Shown one piece after another: positions 1 to 7,972 of a stretch of 62,744 nucleotides of DNA. The stretch lies in assembly GCA_029060405.1 (NCBI GenBank), contig JAIDUB010000014.1, positions 1 through 62,744 of the forward strand, read 5' to 3'. This stretch comes from Duncaniella sp. GTDB taxonomy: Bacteria > Bacteroidota > Bacteroidia > Bacteroidales > Muribaculaceae. Numbering within the stretch: the first letter of the stretch is position 1; the number at the start of each line of letters is the position of its first letter. The position numbers and the translations under genes are program-made. The notes beneath the pieces were generated by a model. That model searched no databases. It saw nothing but the letters and a program-made list of their open reading frames with translations, and had not been told where the DNA came from.

Positions 1-928
1 ACAGTACAATATCTTCGAGGTACATATATCCGTTTGTGCCACGGAGATTTTTCAGCTCAAAACCTACAACCTTGATACGTTTTACAAGTCGTTCGCGGTA
101 AGCGTCGAACGCGTCAAGTGCATATACAGTGTCGTGCTTTGTGCGGTGAGTGGCGGAGTAATTCAGTACGAACAGCGGATTGAATTTCTTGAGTGCCGCT
201 TGCGTTGCTGCGCCCTCCATCTTCTGCGGTTCATCCATTATGATTATCGGGCGATTAGCTGCAATAACGTCAATCGGACGGCGGGAAGCAAAATCGTCAC
301 GCTTAGAGTAAATGATACGGCTCTCCTTTGAGCGTCCACCCTCTTTGAGAGACGCTGCAAATGCCTGAGTGTTTATAATCATCACGTTCAGTCCTGCATC
401 CTGCGAGAACTGGTCGAGTTGATTGAGGTTTTTGCTATCGTAGACAAACCAACGCGCCTTTTTACCATATTGCTCCATGAAGTGATCTTCGAGCATTCGG
501 AACGATTTAGCCACACCCTCACGAATCGCTATACTCGGAACAACGATTATGAACTTTGACCAACCATAAAGCTTATTAAGTTCAAACATCGTCTTTATAT
601 ATACGTATGTTTTACCTGTGCCTGTCTCCATCTCAATATCAAGGTTAACGGCACCGAGTCCTTCAATCTTGCTGAGAGCCTTTGAGAGCGGTACCCCGGC
701 TGTGGTCTGCACTGCGTGGAGATTTTCAAGCAACTGCTTCGATGACAGTTCCACATCAGCATTGCGGTAACCGTCATCATTATAAGTTCCCTCAATGCGT
801 CCTTCTGAATAATCACCTAAGTCTCGACGATAGTGAGCCATGTCACGGTTAGGTTGACCGGTGAATATGGCAATTGTATTATCGACAGCCTCGGTCTGAT
901 AGCCCTGTATCTTAAACTTGAACTTCAT
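1..928 (-). CDS. res: Type III restriction enzyme Res subunit, N-terminal part (cut by window edge)
   Basis: The reading frame starts with ATG at 928 and is still open at position 1, so about 309 N-terminal residues are visible and the C-terminus is missing. Residues 101-107 are ETGTGKT, a Walker A motif of a superfamily 2 helicase. A DEP-type motif II (MDEPQKM, near residue 230) and an SAT-type motif (NYSATHKT, near residue 255) follow. This order fits the translocase part of type III restriction subunits, which use ATP to act at unmethylated sites together with Mod. The endonuclease domain would lie beyond the window. The gene begins 5 nt after the mod stop, so the two should be co-transcribed. 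Family assignment is firm; completeness cannot be judged. Confidence 0.9.
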   Translation of the reverse strand, partial: MKFKFKIQGYQTEAVDNTIAIFTGQPNRDMAHYRRDLGDYSEGRIEGTYNDDGYRNADVELSSKQLLENLHAVQTTAGVPLSKALSKIEGLGAVNLDIEMETGTGKTYVYIKTMFELNKLYGWSKFIIVVPSIAIREGVAKSFRMLEDHFMEQYGKKARWFVYDSKNLNQLDQFSQDAGLNVMIINTQAFAASLKEGGRSKESRIIYSKRDDFASRRPIDVIAANRPIIIMDEPQKMEGAATQAALKKFNPLFVLNYSATHRTKHDTVYALDAFDAYRERLVKRIKVVGFELKNLRGTNGYMYLEDIVL

Positions 929-933
929 AGGGC

Positions 934-2889
934 TTAAAGGATTTTGCGAATAGAATCGGGTGAATAATGACGGAATATTTGCTCGAAGTTGTCGAAGACG
1001 TTATCATTGGCGGCTGACGCATCACGCATTACGAAGTATTGAGGCTTCATCTTGGCGATTTCAGTGACGGTTGACTCGTTAACCTCAATGTCAAACGTAG
1101 CGATAAGATAAGTGCCGTTAACGAAGAAAACCTTTTTACCATTAACCTCTTTTTCTTCAATCTTTGCAGAGAGTTCGATGCCGAGTTCAGGCAGAACTTG
1201 GAAAAGCAAGTCAAGCGGAGTGCGGTCAGCTTTCACGTTATCGACTGAATCGAGAAGGCGGCTGTTATCAAATTCATCGGGTGTATAATATACATCCATC
1301 ATATTCGACGAATCAAGTTTAAGCACACGGAAGCCGGTGTCCATATTATGCCCTTGCAATCCTGCCTCATCCTTTACTTTCTCGCCTGCACGGCGTATAC
1401 GTTCTTCTCCGATTTGACAGATAGTTTCGTAACCGGCTTTTCGTGCCTCGCTCTTCTCATCTGTCACTTCGGGAAGCTGCACCATAATGAACTTACGCTT
1501 TCCTCCATCCTCGGCATTGAGTTTCATTACCGCGTGAGCAGTTGTCGCACTACCACTGAAAAAATCGAGGATTATAGAATCTTTAGACGTGCCAATTTGA
1601 GCAAGGAGAGATACAAAATTCGATGGCTTAGGAGACTCAAATGTTTTTGCAGGCATTAGAGAGCGATATTCAGTAGTAGCGGTATCAGAAGTGAATCTCG
1701 CATCCAACAAAAATGATTTCATTTTCATTGTTCGTTCTTCACCATCTTCTCCGAGATATACTTTTTCAAAAACATCATACTCATTTCTGCCTTGCACAAG
1801 TTTTACCTCGACGTAGCTAATCTTTTTTGAAAAAGTATCTTTTCCCCATCTCCAACGCCCATCAGTTCCATCTGATAGTTTAGGATAAATTTCTATTGAA
1901 TATGACGTAGGAGAAAGTGAGACCACATTGTCCAAGGGAGAATAATATATCGGATAGAACATGTTGGGTCTATCCTCACGTCTTGCACCTGAACCTCTTT
2001 TGCGTAGGCCTTGTTGACGATAACGTCCTTTTTCATCCTCAAATCTATACTCTTTTTTTTGTTCGTCTGAAAGAGGCAATCCGTTTGAGATGAAAGATGG
2101 CGTTTTTTGATACATCAAAACATATTCATGAGCAGTTGCTATATGCCTTGAGTCACTTCTTCCTGCAATGTTGTTTACATTTACAATTTGAGCGATGAAA
2201 TTTGTCTCGCCGAATATTTCATCACAAATGATTTTGAGATTACGAACTTCATTGTCATCTATAGAAATGAAGATAACTCCGTTCGACGCAAGAAGATCTC
2301 GAGCGACTTTAAGGCGCGGATATATCATATTAAGCCAGTCGGTGTGAAAGCGACCGTTGGCTTCAGTATTACGCTGCATTGGGTCAAGAATTTGGTTACC
2401 ATCCTCGTCAAAGAGACCGCTATTAGCTTCAAATTCTTCTCGACCCTGTGCGAAATCGTCGTTATAGATGAAGTCATTGCCGGTATTGTATGGAGGGTCA
2501 ATATATATCATCTTGATTTTACCAAGATAGTTCTCACGCAGAACTTTCAGTACATCAAGATTATCACCCTCAATGTAAAGATTCTCGGTAGTCCAGAAAT
2601 CCTTTGAGGCCGCGACATCAGGACGGAGAGTCTTATCAGTCGGTGTATTAGCGAGACGCGAAGAAGCACGCTTGTCAGGCCATGTAAACTGATAGCGCTC
2701 CTCTCCCTCCTGAATAATGTTAGGATCGAGTTCCGCACGAAGTTTATCCCAATCAATTTTTAGAGTGAGTTTTCTACCCCCCCCCATTAACATTTCTTCA
2801 CATTCGTTAACACACTGAGGAAACAACGCAGCAATCTTAGCCACATTCCCAACCACAGCGTCACCGCTTTTCATTCGTAATTTTTCCAT
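934..2889 (-). CDS. mod: Type III site-specific DNA methyltransferase Mod (beta-class N6-adenine)
   Basis: This 651-residue protein has the beta-class order of methyltransferase motifs: catalytic motif IV DPPYNTGNDF at residues 131-140 comes first, and the SAM-binding motif I DFFSGSATTAHA follows at 442-453. The segment between them (about 215-430) is where target recognition normally lies. It is the modification and recognition subunit of a type III system, and the downstream res supports this. The start at 2889 overlaps the upstream gene by 29 nt; an in-frame ATG at 2874 is an alternative. Residues 36-38 are three glycines encoded by an uninterrupted G9 run, which makes the gene a strong candidate for ON/OFF phase variation. 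The frame as given is ON. Confidence 0.93.
   Translation of the reverse strand: MEKLRMKSGDAVVGNVAKIAALFPQCVNECEEMLMGGGRKLTLKIDWDKLRAELDPNIIQEGEERYQFTWPDKRASSRLANTPTDKTLRPDVAASKDFWTTENLYIEGDNLDVLKVLRENYLGKIKMIYIDPPYNTGNDFIYNDDFAQGREEFEANSGLFDEDGNQILDPMQRNTEANGRFHTDWLNMIYPRLKVARDLLASNGVIFISIDDNEVRNLKIICDEIFGETNFIAQIVNVNNIAGRSDSRHIATAHEYVLMYQKTPSFISNGLPLSDEQKKEYRFEDEKGRYRQQGLRKRGSGARREDRPNMFYPIYYSPLDNVVSLSPTSYSIEIYPKLSDGTDGRWRWGKDTFSKKISYVEVKLVQGRNEYDVFEKVYLGEDGEERTMKMKSFLLDARFTSDTATTEYRSLMPAKTFESPKPSNFVSLLAQIGTSKDSIILDFFSGSATTAHAVMKLNAEDGGKRKFIMVQLPEVTDEKSEARKAGYETICQIGEERIRRAGEKVKDEAGLQGHNMDTGFRVLKLDSSNMMDVYYTPDEFDNSRLLDSVDNVKADRTPLDLLFQVLPELGIELSAKIEEKEVNGKKVFFVNGTYLIATFDIEVNESTVTEIAKMKPQYFVMRDASAANDNVFDNFEQIFRHYSPDSIRKIL
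2777..2785 (-). repeat. G9 homopolymer inside mod (phase-variation tract)
   Basis: Nine consecutive C on the plus strand read as G9 in mod. With nine G the frame continues. With ten G the next codon after the tract is TAG. With eight G the frame reaches TAA six codons after the tract. Any gain or loss of one base therefore truncates Mod at about 40 residues. Simple-sequence tracts near the start of mod are a known way in which type III systems switch. Confidence 0.85.
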
Positions 2890-3673
2890 TATTGAGTTTT
2901 ATTGAATCTTGAGCTTGGTTCTTTATGTAAACCCTAATATCACTACAACTCTCGTTAATATAAGATAGCGAGTCGAGAATAGCGTTGAATTGAGTATTGT
3001 TTAGTTCAATAGGAGAATTATCTGTAAATTTTTGGGTCAAAATTGGAGATAAAATTGCAATTAAAATTGCAACTACTATTGCAACTATAGATGTTCGCTG
3101 GCTATAACAAAACTTTTTTTGCTCCTCTGTTTTATAACCATTATCTTTATAATTTCTCAAAGCTTTAGTCGGAAGAATATGAGATTGTGAATACTTTCGG
3201 ACAAAAGATAGTAATTCAGGGGACTGAATATACCAAATTGAACAGTGAAGTGAGTTCTCCTTATGCCATTGTCTTTCTGCGTCATTTATTGAGAATTTTT
3301 CTAAAGATAACTGCGCTTCTTCACTAAATATTATCAGATTTTGTTCATATAGAGATTTAAGAAAGACTAATTGTTCAAAAACATTCAGTCTTGCTCTCGA
3401 ACATATAAGTTCTGAAGCTCTGATGTATTCAAATGTATCGGTTGGTGGTCGTTTTTTGGAACTATATGTAAGTTTTAATGCTAACAAACCATCTAAAGAA
3501 CCAAGATCAACTAAGCAATTAGAATCTCCTATAACTTGATTAAACAATACACCATGTCCAGCGACAGCTGAATTTATACCTTTAGAAATAGATTCAATCG
3601 TCTCATCGTAGCCGTCAATTATGAATTTAATAAGATTCTTGTTATCCTCTGTTAAGTTTTCAAGAATATTCAT
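2861..3673 (-). CDS. Unknown membrane protein preceding mod
   Basis: About 270 residues that I do not assign to a family. The N-terminal two thirds look helical and soluble. Near residue 200 there is one clear transmembrane segment (IVAIVVAILIAILSPIL), followed by a short hydrophilic tail of about 55 residues. The ATG at 3673 (MNILENL) is chosen; a longer form could start at ATG 3703 and would translate through a G7 run. The end overlaps mod by 29 nt in another frame, so translation of the two is probably coupled. Extra genes inside type III loci are known, but this one has no visible nuclease, ATPase or methylase motif. Role unknown; an accessory role in the RM system is inferred from position only. 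Confidence 0.7.
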   Translation of the reverse strand: MNILENLTEDNKNLIKFIIDGYDETIESISKGINSAVAGHGVLFNQVIGDSNCLVDLGSLDGLLALKLTYSSKKRPPTDTFEYIRASELICSRARLNVFEQLVFLKSLYEQNLIIFSEEAQLSLEKFSINDAERQWHKENSLHCSIWYIQSPELLSFVRKYSQSHILPTKALRNYKDNGYKTEEQKKFCYSQRTSIVAIVVAILIAILSPILTQKFTDNSPIELNNTQFNAILDSLSYINESCSDIRVYIKNQAQDSIKLNNGKITNEKR

Positions 3674-3688
3674 TTGCAAAAAAGTTCT

Positions 3689-3695
3689 CCCCCCC
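3689..3695 (-). repeat. G7 homopolymer just upstream of the mod-operon first gene
   Basis: Seven G in the transcribed strand lie between two possible start codons (ATG 3703 and ATG 3673), 15 nt upstream of the latter. If ATG 3703 is used, a change by one base ends translation or shifts it relative to ATG 3673. The tract may therefore tune expression of the operon. Confidence 0.55.
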
Positions 3696-3848
3696 AATAG
3701 CATCCGAAGGCTGACCTTTGCCCGTAACGGCTACAGGGGTGTGGTTTAAGGTTTGGGGGGCTTTGGCCGCGGGTCGCGGGTGCGCCATGCGGCATGCCGG
3801 TTGCGAAAGTATTTGCAGGTCGTTTTTCAGATAAGCGTTACTTAATTG

Positions 3849-3856
3849 CAAAATTA
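3849..3856 (-). promoter_or_regulatory. Putative -7 box for the type III RM operon
   Basis: On the minus strand this reads TAATTTTG, an exact TAnnTTTG match. It lies about 180 nt upstream of the first RM gene. I see no good -33 TTG at 19-21 nt, so it is a moderate candidate only. Confidence 0.4.
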
Positions 3857-3950
3857 GTAAATTTTCCGAGAATTCGGTGATAAACCGGCCGGAAAGCGCT
3901 GTTAAGTCTGCGCCGACGGCGGGGCGCGCGGTTTTAGCGTTAATTAACAC

Positions 3951-3975
3951 GCATGTGCCCGATTCAGGCACATGC
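3951..3975. promoter_or_regulatory. Perfect 9-bp inverted repeat, operator-like
   Basis: GCATGTGCC at 3951-3959 and GGCACATGC at 3967-3975 are exact reverse complements with a 7-nt spacer. No T-run follows on either strand, which argues against a terminator. The repeat ends 6 nt before the -7 box at 3982 and covers the place where its -33 element would be, as expected of a repressor or activator site. Confidence 0.5.
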
Positions 3976-3981
3976 AATCAC

Positions 3982-3989
3982 TATCTTTG
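3982..3989 (+). promoter_or_regulatory. Putative -7 box TATCTTTG
   Basis: An exact TAnnTTTG match directly downstream of the 9-bp palindrome. The -33 element is poor. It could drive the short ORF at 4033 or serve as an upstream promoter for rarA. Confidence 0.4.
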
Positions 3990-4032
3990 CGGCAGATTAT
4001 CCGCAATATCAATCCCAAACGCCTACCCGCCC

Positions 4033-4110
4033 ATGACGCTTCTTCTCATCTTGATTCTTATTCCGTGCTGGCTGATACAAGCGCTGAAAGACGGCGCCGA
4101 CATCGATTGA
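4033..4110 (+). CDS. Possible 25-residue hydrophobic peptide
   Basis: ATG to TGA encodes 25 residues: an N-terminal hydrophobic stretch (LLLILILIPCWLI) and a charged tail (KDGADID). A -7 box lies about 45 nt upstream. It has the form of a small single-span membrane peptide, but a chance ORF this short is quite possible and no relative is recognised. Confidence 0.25.
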   Translation: MTLLLILILIPCWLIQALKDGADID

Positions 4111-4159
4111 CCTCGGGTCAACCGCTCTGCCCCCGACGGTAAAAAAGTGTGAAATCGTT

Positions 4160-4189
4160 TTGAATTCACGGCCGGCGATTGTATCTTTG
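4160..4189 (+). promoter_or_regulatory. rarA promoter (-33 TTG, -7 TATCTTTG)
   Basis: TTG at 4160-4162 and TATCTTTG at 4182-4189 are separated by 19 nt, the Bacteroidota consensus. The expected transcription start (about 4192-4196) falls on or just before the rarA ATG at 4195, so the mRNA may be leaderless. Confidence 0.75.
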
Positions 4190-4194
4190 TTGTT

Positions 4195-5487
4195 ATGAAT
4201 CCTAATGCACCACTTGCCGAGCGGCTCCGTCCCCGCTCACTCGATGAATATATCGGCCAGACCCACCTCGTAGGGCCGGGCGGCGTGGTGCGCACCATGA
4301 TCGAGCAGGGCAACGTAGCGTCGTTTATCCTCTGGGGGCCGCCGGGCGTGGGCAAGACCACGCTGGCACGCATCATAGCCAACACGGTCGAAGTGCCGTT
4401 TTACACCCTCTCGGCCGTCAACTCGGGCGTGAAGGATGTGCGCGAGGTGATAGAAAAATGTCGGGCCGACGCTCGGAGCATGTTCTCGCGCGGCCGTCCG
4501 GTATTGTTTATCGACGAAATCCACCGCTTCAGCAAGTCGCAGCAGGATAGCCTGCTGGGCGCCGTGGAGAGCGGCGTGGTGACGCTCATAGGAGCCACGA
4601 CGGAAAATCCGTCGTTTGAGGTGATACGCCCGCTCCTTTCGCGAGCGCAGGTCTACACGCTGCGTCCGCTCGAGAAAGAAGAGCTGCAGCAGCTGCTCGA
4701 CCGCGCCCTGACCACCGACGAGGTACTTGCCGCGCGCGGCGTCGACGTGGAGTCGACCACCGCCCTGTTTCGCTTTGCCGGCGGCGACGCCCGCAAGCTG
4801 CTCAACATCCTTGACCTTATGCTGCAGGCCACCCCGCAGGGACAGCGCATAGTGATCAACGACAAGACCGTCACCGAGCGCCTGCAGGAAAATCCGGCCG
4901 CCTACGACAAAAACGGCGAGATGCACTACGACATCATCTCGGCATTCATCAAGAGCATACGCGGCAGCGACCCCGACGCCGCCGTTTACTGGCTCGCCCG
5001 CATGATAGCCGGAGGCGAAGATCCCGAGTTCATAGCCCGCCGCCTCGTGATACTCGCCGGCGAGGACATCGGACTGGCCAACCCCAACGCCCTGCTGCTC
5101 GCCAACACCACCTACGAAGTGATACGCAAGATAGGCATGCCCGAAGGCCGCATACCGCTCGCGGAGTGCACCATCTATCTGGCCACCTCGCCCAAGAGCA
5201 ACTCGGCCTACATGGCGATCGACCGCGCCCTCTCCCTCGTCGGCGACACAGGCGACCTGCCCGTGCCGCTCCACCTGCGCAACGCACCCACATCGCTGAT
5301 GAAAGACATGGGATACGGCCGCGACTACAAGTATGCCCACGACTACCCCGGCAACTTCGTCATCCAGCAATTCATGCCCGACGAGCTCGGCCACCGCGAC
5401 CTGTGGCGCCCCTGCGACAACCCCACCGAGCAGCGCGCCATGGCCCTCCAGAACTCCCGCTGGCGCCCCGCCGAAGATAAAAAATAG
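4195..5487 (+). CDS. rarA: Replication-associated recombination protein A (AAA+ ATPase)
   Basis: A 430-residue AAA+ protein of the RarA/MgsA/WRNIP1 family, related to clamp-loader subunits, that acts at stalled replication forks. It opens with the family signature [17 protein letters not shown]. Walker A GPPGVGKT is at 48-55, Walker B with DEIH at 107-110, and the sensor-1 region GATTENPSF follows. The C-terminal half carries the tetramerisation and MgsA-type domains ([21 protein letters not shown]). Length is normal. The start at ATG 4195 is fixed by the conserved N-terminus, although the promoter ends only 5 nt before it. It stands alone, followed by tRNA-Pro. A long antisense reading frame over it is an artefact of high GC. 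Confidence 0.97.
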   Translation: MNPNAPLAERLRPRSLDEYIGQTHLVGPGGVVRTMIEQGNVASFILWGPPGVGKTTLARIIANTVEVPFYTLSAVNSGVKDVREVIEKCRADARSMFSRGRPVLFIDEIHRFSKSQQDSLLGAVESGVVTLIGATTENPSFEVIRPLLSRAQVYTLRPLEKEELQQLLDRALTTDEVLAARGVDVESTTALFRFAGGDARKLLNILDLMLQATPQGQRIVINDKTVTERLQENPAAYDKNGEMHYDIISAFIKSIRGSDPDAAVYWLARMIAGGEDPEFIARRLVILAGEDIGLANPNALLLANTTYEVIRKIGMPEGRIPLAECTIYLATSPKSNSAYMAIDRALSLVGDTGDLPVPLHLRNAPTSLMKDMGYGRDYKYAHDYPGNFVIQQFMPDELGHRDLWRPCDNPTEQRAMALQNSRWRPAEDKK

Positions 5488-5518
5488 CCATTGATGTAAA
5501 AAATCGATGCCCAACGCA

Positions 5519-5548
5519 TTGTCAAAGTAAAAAATATTCGTAAATTTG
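5519..5548 (+). promoter_or_regulatory. tRNA-Pro promoter
   Basis: TTG at 5519-5521, a 19-nt spacer, then TAAATTTG at 5541-5548. The predicted start near 5555 is about 17 nt before the mature tRNA 5' end. Confidence 0.75.
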
Positions 5549-5571
5549 CACCGCAAATACAATTTCGGCCT

Positions 5572-5644
5572 CGGGGTGTAGCACAGTTGGCAGCGCGCCA
5601 CGTTCGGGACGTGGAGGTCGGAAGTTCGAGTCTTCTCACCCCGA
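5572..5644 (+). tRNA. tRNA-Pro (anticodon CGG)
   Basis: A 73-nt cloverleaf. The acceptor stem CGGGGTG pairs with CACCCCG, followed by discriminator A. The anticodon stem CCACG/CGTGG encloses the loop TTCGGGA, giving anticodon CGG. The T-arm is GGAAG-TTCGAGT-CTTCT. CCA is not encoded. Confidence 0.97.
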
Positions 5645-5656
5645 CAAATCTTCACC

Positions 5657-5689
5657 AATCGCCTGTAAATCAATGATTTACGGGCGATT
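5657..5689 (+). terminator. Hairpin downstream of tRNA-Pro
   Basis: Arms 5657-5672 and 5674-5689 are reverse complements over 16 bp with a single T/G exchange, and one unpaired base lies between them. It begins 13 nt after the tRNA. The stem is AT-rich and no strong T-run follows, so termination is likely but not certain. Confidence 0.55.
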
Positions 5690-5783
5690 TCTCAAAACCA
5701 CCGGGACAAAAACGGGACAACACCCGTAACTTATTAATTCCCCGTGCGCTGCGACCCGTAATATGCACCCTCACGCAGTGACA

Positions 5784-6213
5784 TCGCTTCGCGATGTTTA
5801 CAGCGCTACAAATTTGTAATCCCCCTGACATCCACCATTGTATGGACATCGCTTCGCGACTATTCTTTACCCACACAAGTCACCTGCAGCGCAGGTGAAA
5901 GCATAATGGCGTGGGGTTGAGGCCTCGCCGAAACCCCACGCAACAAATGACTTACATATTCCGCACGCGCAGGAGCGTGTGCGAGCATCGCAACAACAAT
6001 AGGGGCTTCTGACCATCACTACTTGCACACGCTCCCGCGCGTGCATTATTTGGGGATTTTACCTGACGTAGGGTTTCGGTAATTACCTCAACCCCACGCT
6101 ATTATGCTTTCACCCGCGCGGCGGGTGAAGTCTACTTCTGTGGGTAGAGATTAGTCGCTTCGCGATGTTTACAGCCGCCACAAAATTGTAATTCCCTGCC
6201 ATCCACCATTGTA
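5784..6213. mobile_element. MITE-like palindromic repeat complex
   Basis: There is no credible gene between tRNA-Pro and ugd. Two 59-bp near-identical direct repeats (5784-5842 and 6155-6213) bracket a long imperfect inverted repeat. Its arms are 5856-5936 and 6071-6158, and the best stretch is 5902-5922 against 6086-6107. A second inverted pair lies inside it (5963-5985 and 6022-6044). Many small hairpins are nested, such as TCGCTTCGCGA and CACCTGCAGCGCAGGTG. The whole could fold into one large branched hairpin of about 300 nt. The shape suggests a non-autonomous mobile element or an intergenic palindromic repeat family, but I could not identify target-site duplications. Confidence 0.55.
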
Positions 6214-6544
6214 GGGACGGTGCTTTGCACCGTTAGTCATGCTCACCATCGACTATTGCGCGGAAATTTCGCCCTGCACATGGGAAACATCGCCTTTCAT
6301 GGCTCGATCGCTTACCCCGCCGCGGTGACAACTCAGCTACCGACCCATGAAACGCAAAAATCGCACCCTCACTGTCGTAGCGGCGCATCGCGATGTTTCC
6401 CCGCACACGCCCAAAAAAAACAGGCGCGGTCACCCGCGCCCTTATATCGTCCCGGCCACGCCGCCGAGGCAATCATGAATCAATGATTAAGGAATAAAAA
6501 GATGCGTGAAACTAAAAAATTTTGACTCCGAATGCATCCCCCCT
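6214..6544. other. Gene-free spacer
   Basis: Only small palindromes (for example GGTGCTTTGCACC near 6220 and another cgatg-type repeat near 6390) and no convincing ORF or promoter are seen here. It appears to be a decayed continuation of the repeat complex. Confidence 0.5.
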
Positions 6545-6579
6545 AATCATGAATCATGAATCATAAATCATGAATCATT
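6545..6579. repeat. Heptanucleotide tandem repeat (AATCATG)
   Basis: Five 7-nt units in tandem, AATCATG three times with two one-base variants, ending 2 nt before the ugd stop codon. Two looser copies lie at 6471-6485. The array sits at the 3' end of the polysaccharide operon. Confidence 0.75.
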
Positions 6580-6581
6580 AA

Positions 6582-7898
6582 TTAATCCCGGCGGAAGATA
6601 TCACGGGTGTAGACCTTATCCTTCACGTCGTCGAGCGACGCATCATAGCGGTTGGCCACGATGGCGCGCGAAAGAGCCTTGAAGCGGTCGAGATCATTCA
6701 CCACCTCCGAGCCGAAAAACGTAGTCCCGTCGTCGAGCGTAGGCTCATAGATAATCACCCGCGCCCCCTTGGCCTTGATGCGCTTCATCACACCCTGAAT
6801 CGACGACTGGCGGAAATTATCGGAATTAGACTTCATCGTCAGGCGATACACACCTATCACGCAAGGCTCCTGCTCATTGCCCGCATAGCTGCTGCCCTCG
6901 GTGTAGCCATACCAGCCCGCAAGACGAAGCACCTGATCGGCAATGAAATCCTTGCGCGTGCGGTTGCTCTCCACTATCGCGCTCATCATATTCTGAGGCA
7001 CATCGGCATAATTGGCAAGAAGCTGCTTCGTATCCTTGGGCAGACAATAACCCCCGTAGCCAAACGACGGATTATTATAATGCGACCCGATGCGCGGATC
7101 CAGCCCCACACCCTCGATTATAGCCTGCGAGTCAAGTCCCTTTACCTCGGCATACGTGTCGAGCTCATTGAAATAGCTCACGCGCAGCGCCAGATAAGTG
7201 TTGGCAAACAGTTTCACCGCCTCGGCCTCCTTCATGCCCATGTAGAGCGTGGGAATATCCTTCTTCTCCGCACCCTGCTGAAGCAGCCCCGCAAACGTAT
7301 GGGCAGCCTCATCCATGCGCGACAGATCAGTGACCGCAAGTATCGCATCATCCTCGGCCTTGAACTCCGGTTTACCTATCACCTTAGGCACACCCGCTAT
7401 GATGCGCGACGGAAACAGATTGTCATACAGCGCCTTCGATTCACGCAGAAACTCCGGGAAAAACATCAGGTTAAACTCTTTCACACCCGCCGCAGCATAC
7501 TTCAGATACAGCGACCGGCAATAGCCCACCGGAATCGTCGACTTTATCACCATCACCGCCCGCGGATTCACCTTCAGCACCAGATCGATCACATCCTCGA
7601 TATGATGCGTATCGAAATAATTCGTGTGAGGATCATAATTCGTAGGCGCCGCAATCACCACGAAATCAGCATCGCGGTAAGCCGCCTCGCCATCGAGCGT
7701 AGCCGTAAGGTCAAGCACCTTCTCGGCCAGATACATCTCGATATAATCATCCTGAATAGGCGAACGCCGCTGATTGATCAGCTCCACCTTCTCAGGAATC
7801 ACATCCACAGCCGTCACACGGTTATGCTGAGCCAGCAGCGTAGCAATACTCAGCCCCACATACCCCGTCCCGGCCACTGCTATATTATACTTTTTCAT
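6582..7898 (-). CDS. ugd: UDP-glucose 6-dehydrogenase family protein
   Basis: 438 residues. It belongs to the UDP-glucose/GDP-mannose dehydrogenase family, which oxidises the sugar nucleotide twice with NAD to give UDP-glucuronate, a precursor for acidic polysaccharides. The N-terminal Rossmann motif is GTGYVG at 10-15. The catalytic cysteine lies in [13 protein letters not shown], about residue 285. The C-terminal UDP-binding domain contains [15 protein letters not shown]. The start at 7898 gives the usual [10 protein letters not shown] beginning; a longer frame back to 8000 would only add non-homologous residues overlapping the upstream gene. It is the last gene of the polysaccharide operon, 74 nt after the glycosyltransferase gene. 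Substrate UDP-glucose is the commonest case and is inferred. Confidence 0.93.
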   Translation of the reverse strand: MKKYNIAVAGTGYVGLSIATLLAQHNRVTAVDVIPEKVELINQRRSPIQDDYIEMYLAEKVLDLTATLDGEAAYRDADFVVIAAPTNYDPHTNYFDTHHIEDVIDLVLKVNPRAVMVIKSTIPVGYCRSLYLKYAAAGVKEFNLMFFPEFLRESKALYDNLFPSRIIAGVPKVIGKPEFKAEDDAILAVTDLSRMDEAAHTFAGLLQQGAEKKDIPTLYMGMKEAEAVKLFANTYLALRVSYFNELDTYAEVKGLDSQAIIEGVGLDPRIGSHYNNPSFGYGGYCLPKDTKQLLANYADVPQNMMSAIVESNRTRKDFIADQVLRLAGWYGYTEGSSYAGNEQEPCVIGVYRLTMKSNSDNFRQSSIQGVMKRIKAKGARVIIYEPTLDDGTTFFGSEVVNDLDRFKALSRAIVANRYDASLDDVKDKVYTRDIFRRD

Positions 7899-7940
7899 AA
7901 GTTTATTTCGTTTCGTTTTATAATTACCAATATCTTGTAG

Positions 7941-7961
7941 GGGCGCTACACAGGAGCGCCC
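7941..7961 (-). terminator. Small GC hairpin between GT2 gene and ugd
   Basis: GGGCGCT and AGCGCCC form a 7-bp stem with a 7-nt loop in the 74-nt gap. No T-run follows. It may be an attenuator or mRNA processing site rather than a full stop. Confidence 0.3.
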
Positions 7962-7972
7962 GGCTGCCACGT

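Noticed and set aside
3660-3977. 105-codon frame running from the palindrome into the RM operon
   Set aside because: It spans a promoter box and an intergenic spacer, has no recognisable features, and would join the next gene only after a tract slip. Kept only as a remark on the G7 tract.
4237-5673. 478-codon open frame antisense to rarA
   Set aside because: It lies fully opposite a clear RarA gene and the tRNA, and its translation is low-complexity and matches nothing. Long antisense frames arise from GC-rich codon use.
5670-5876. Possible tyrosine integrase remnant after tRNA-Pro
   Set aside because: The place is suitable and GGGACAAAAACGGGACA recalls sequences near integrase starts, but no integrase motif can be read and no second attachment site was found.
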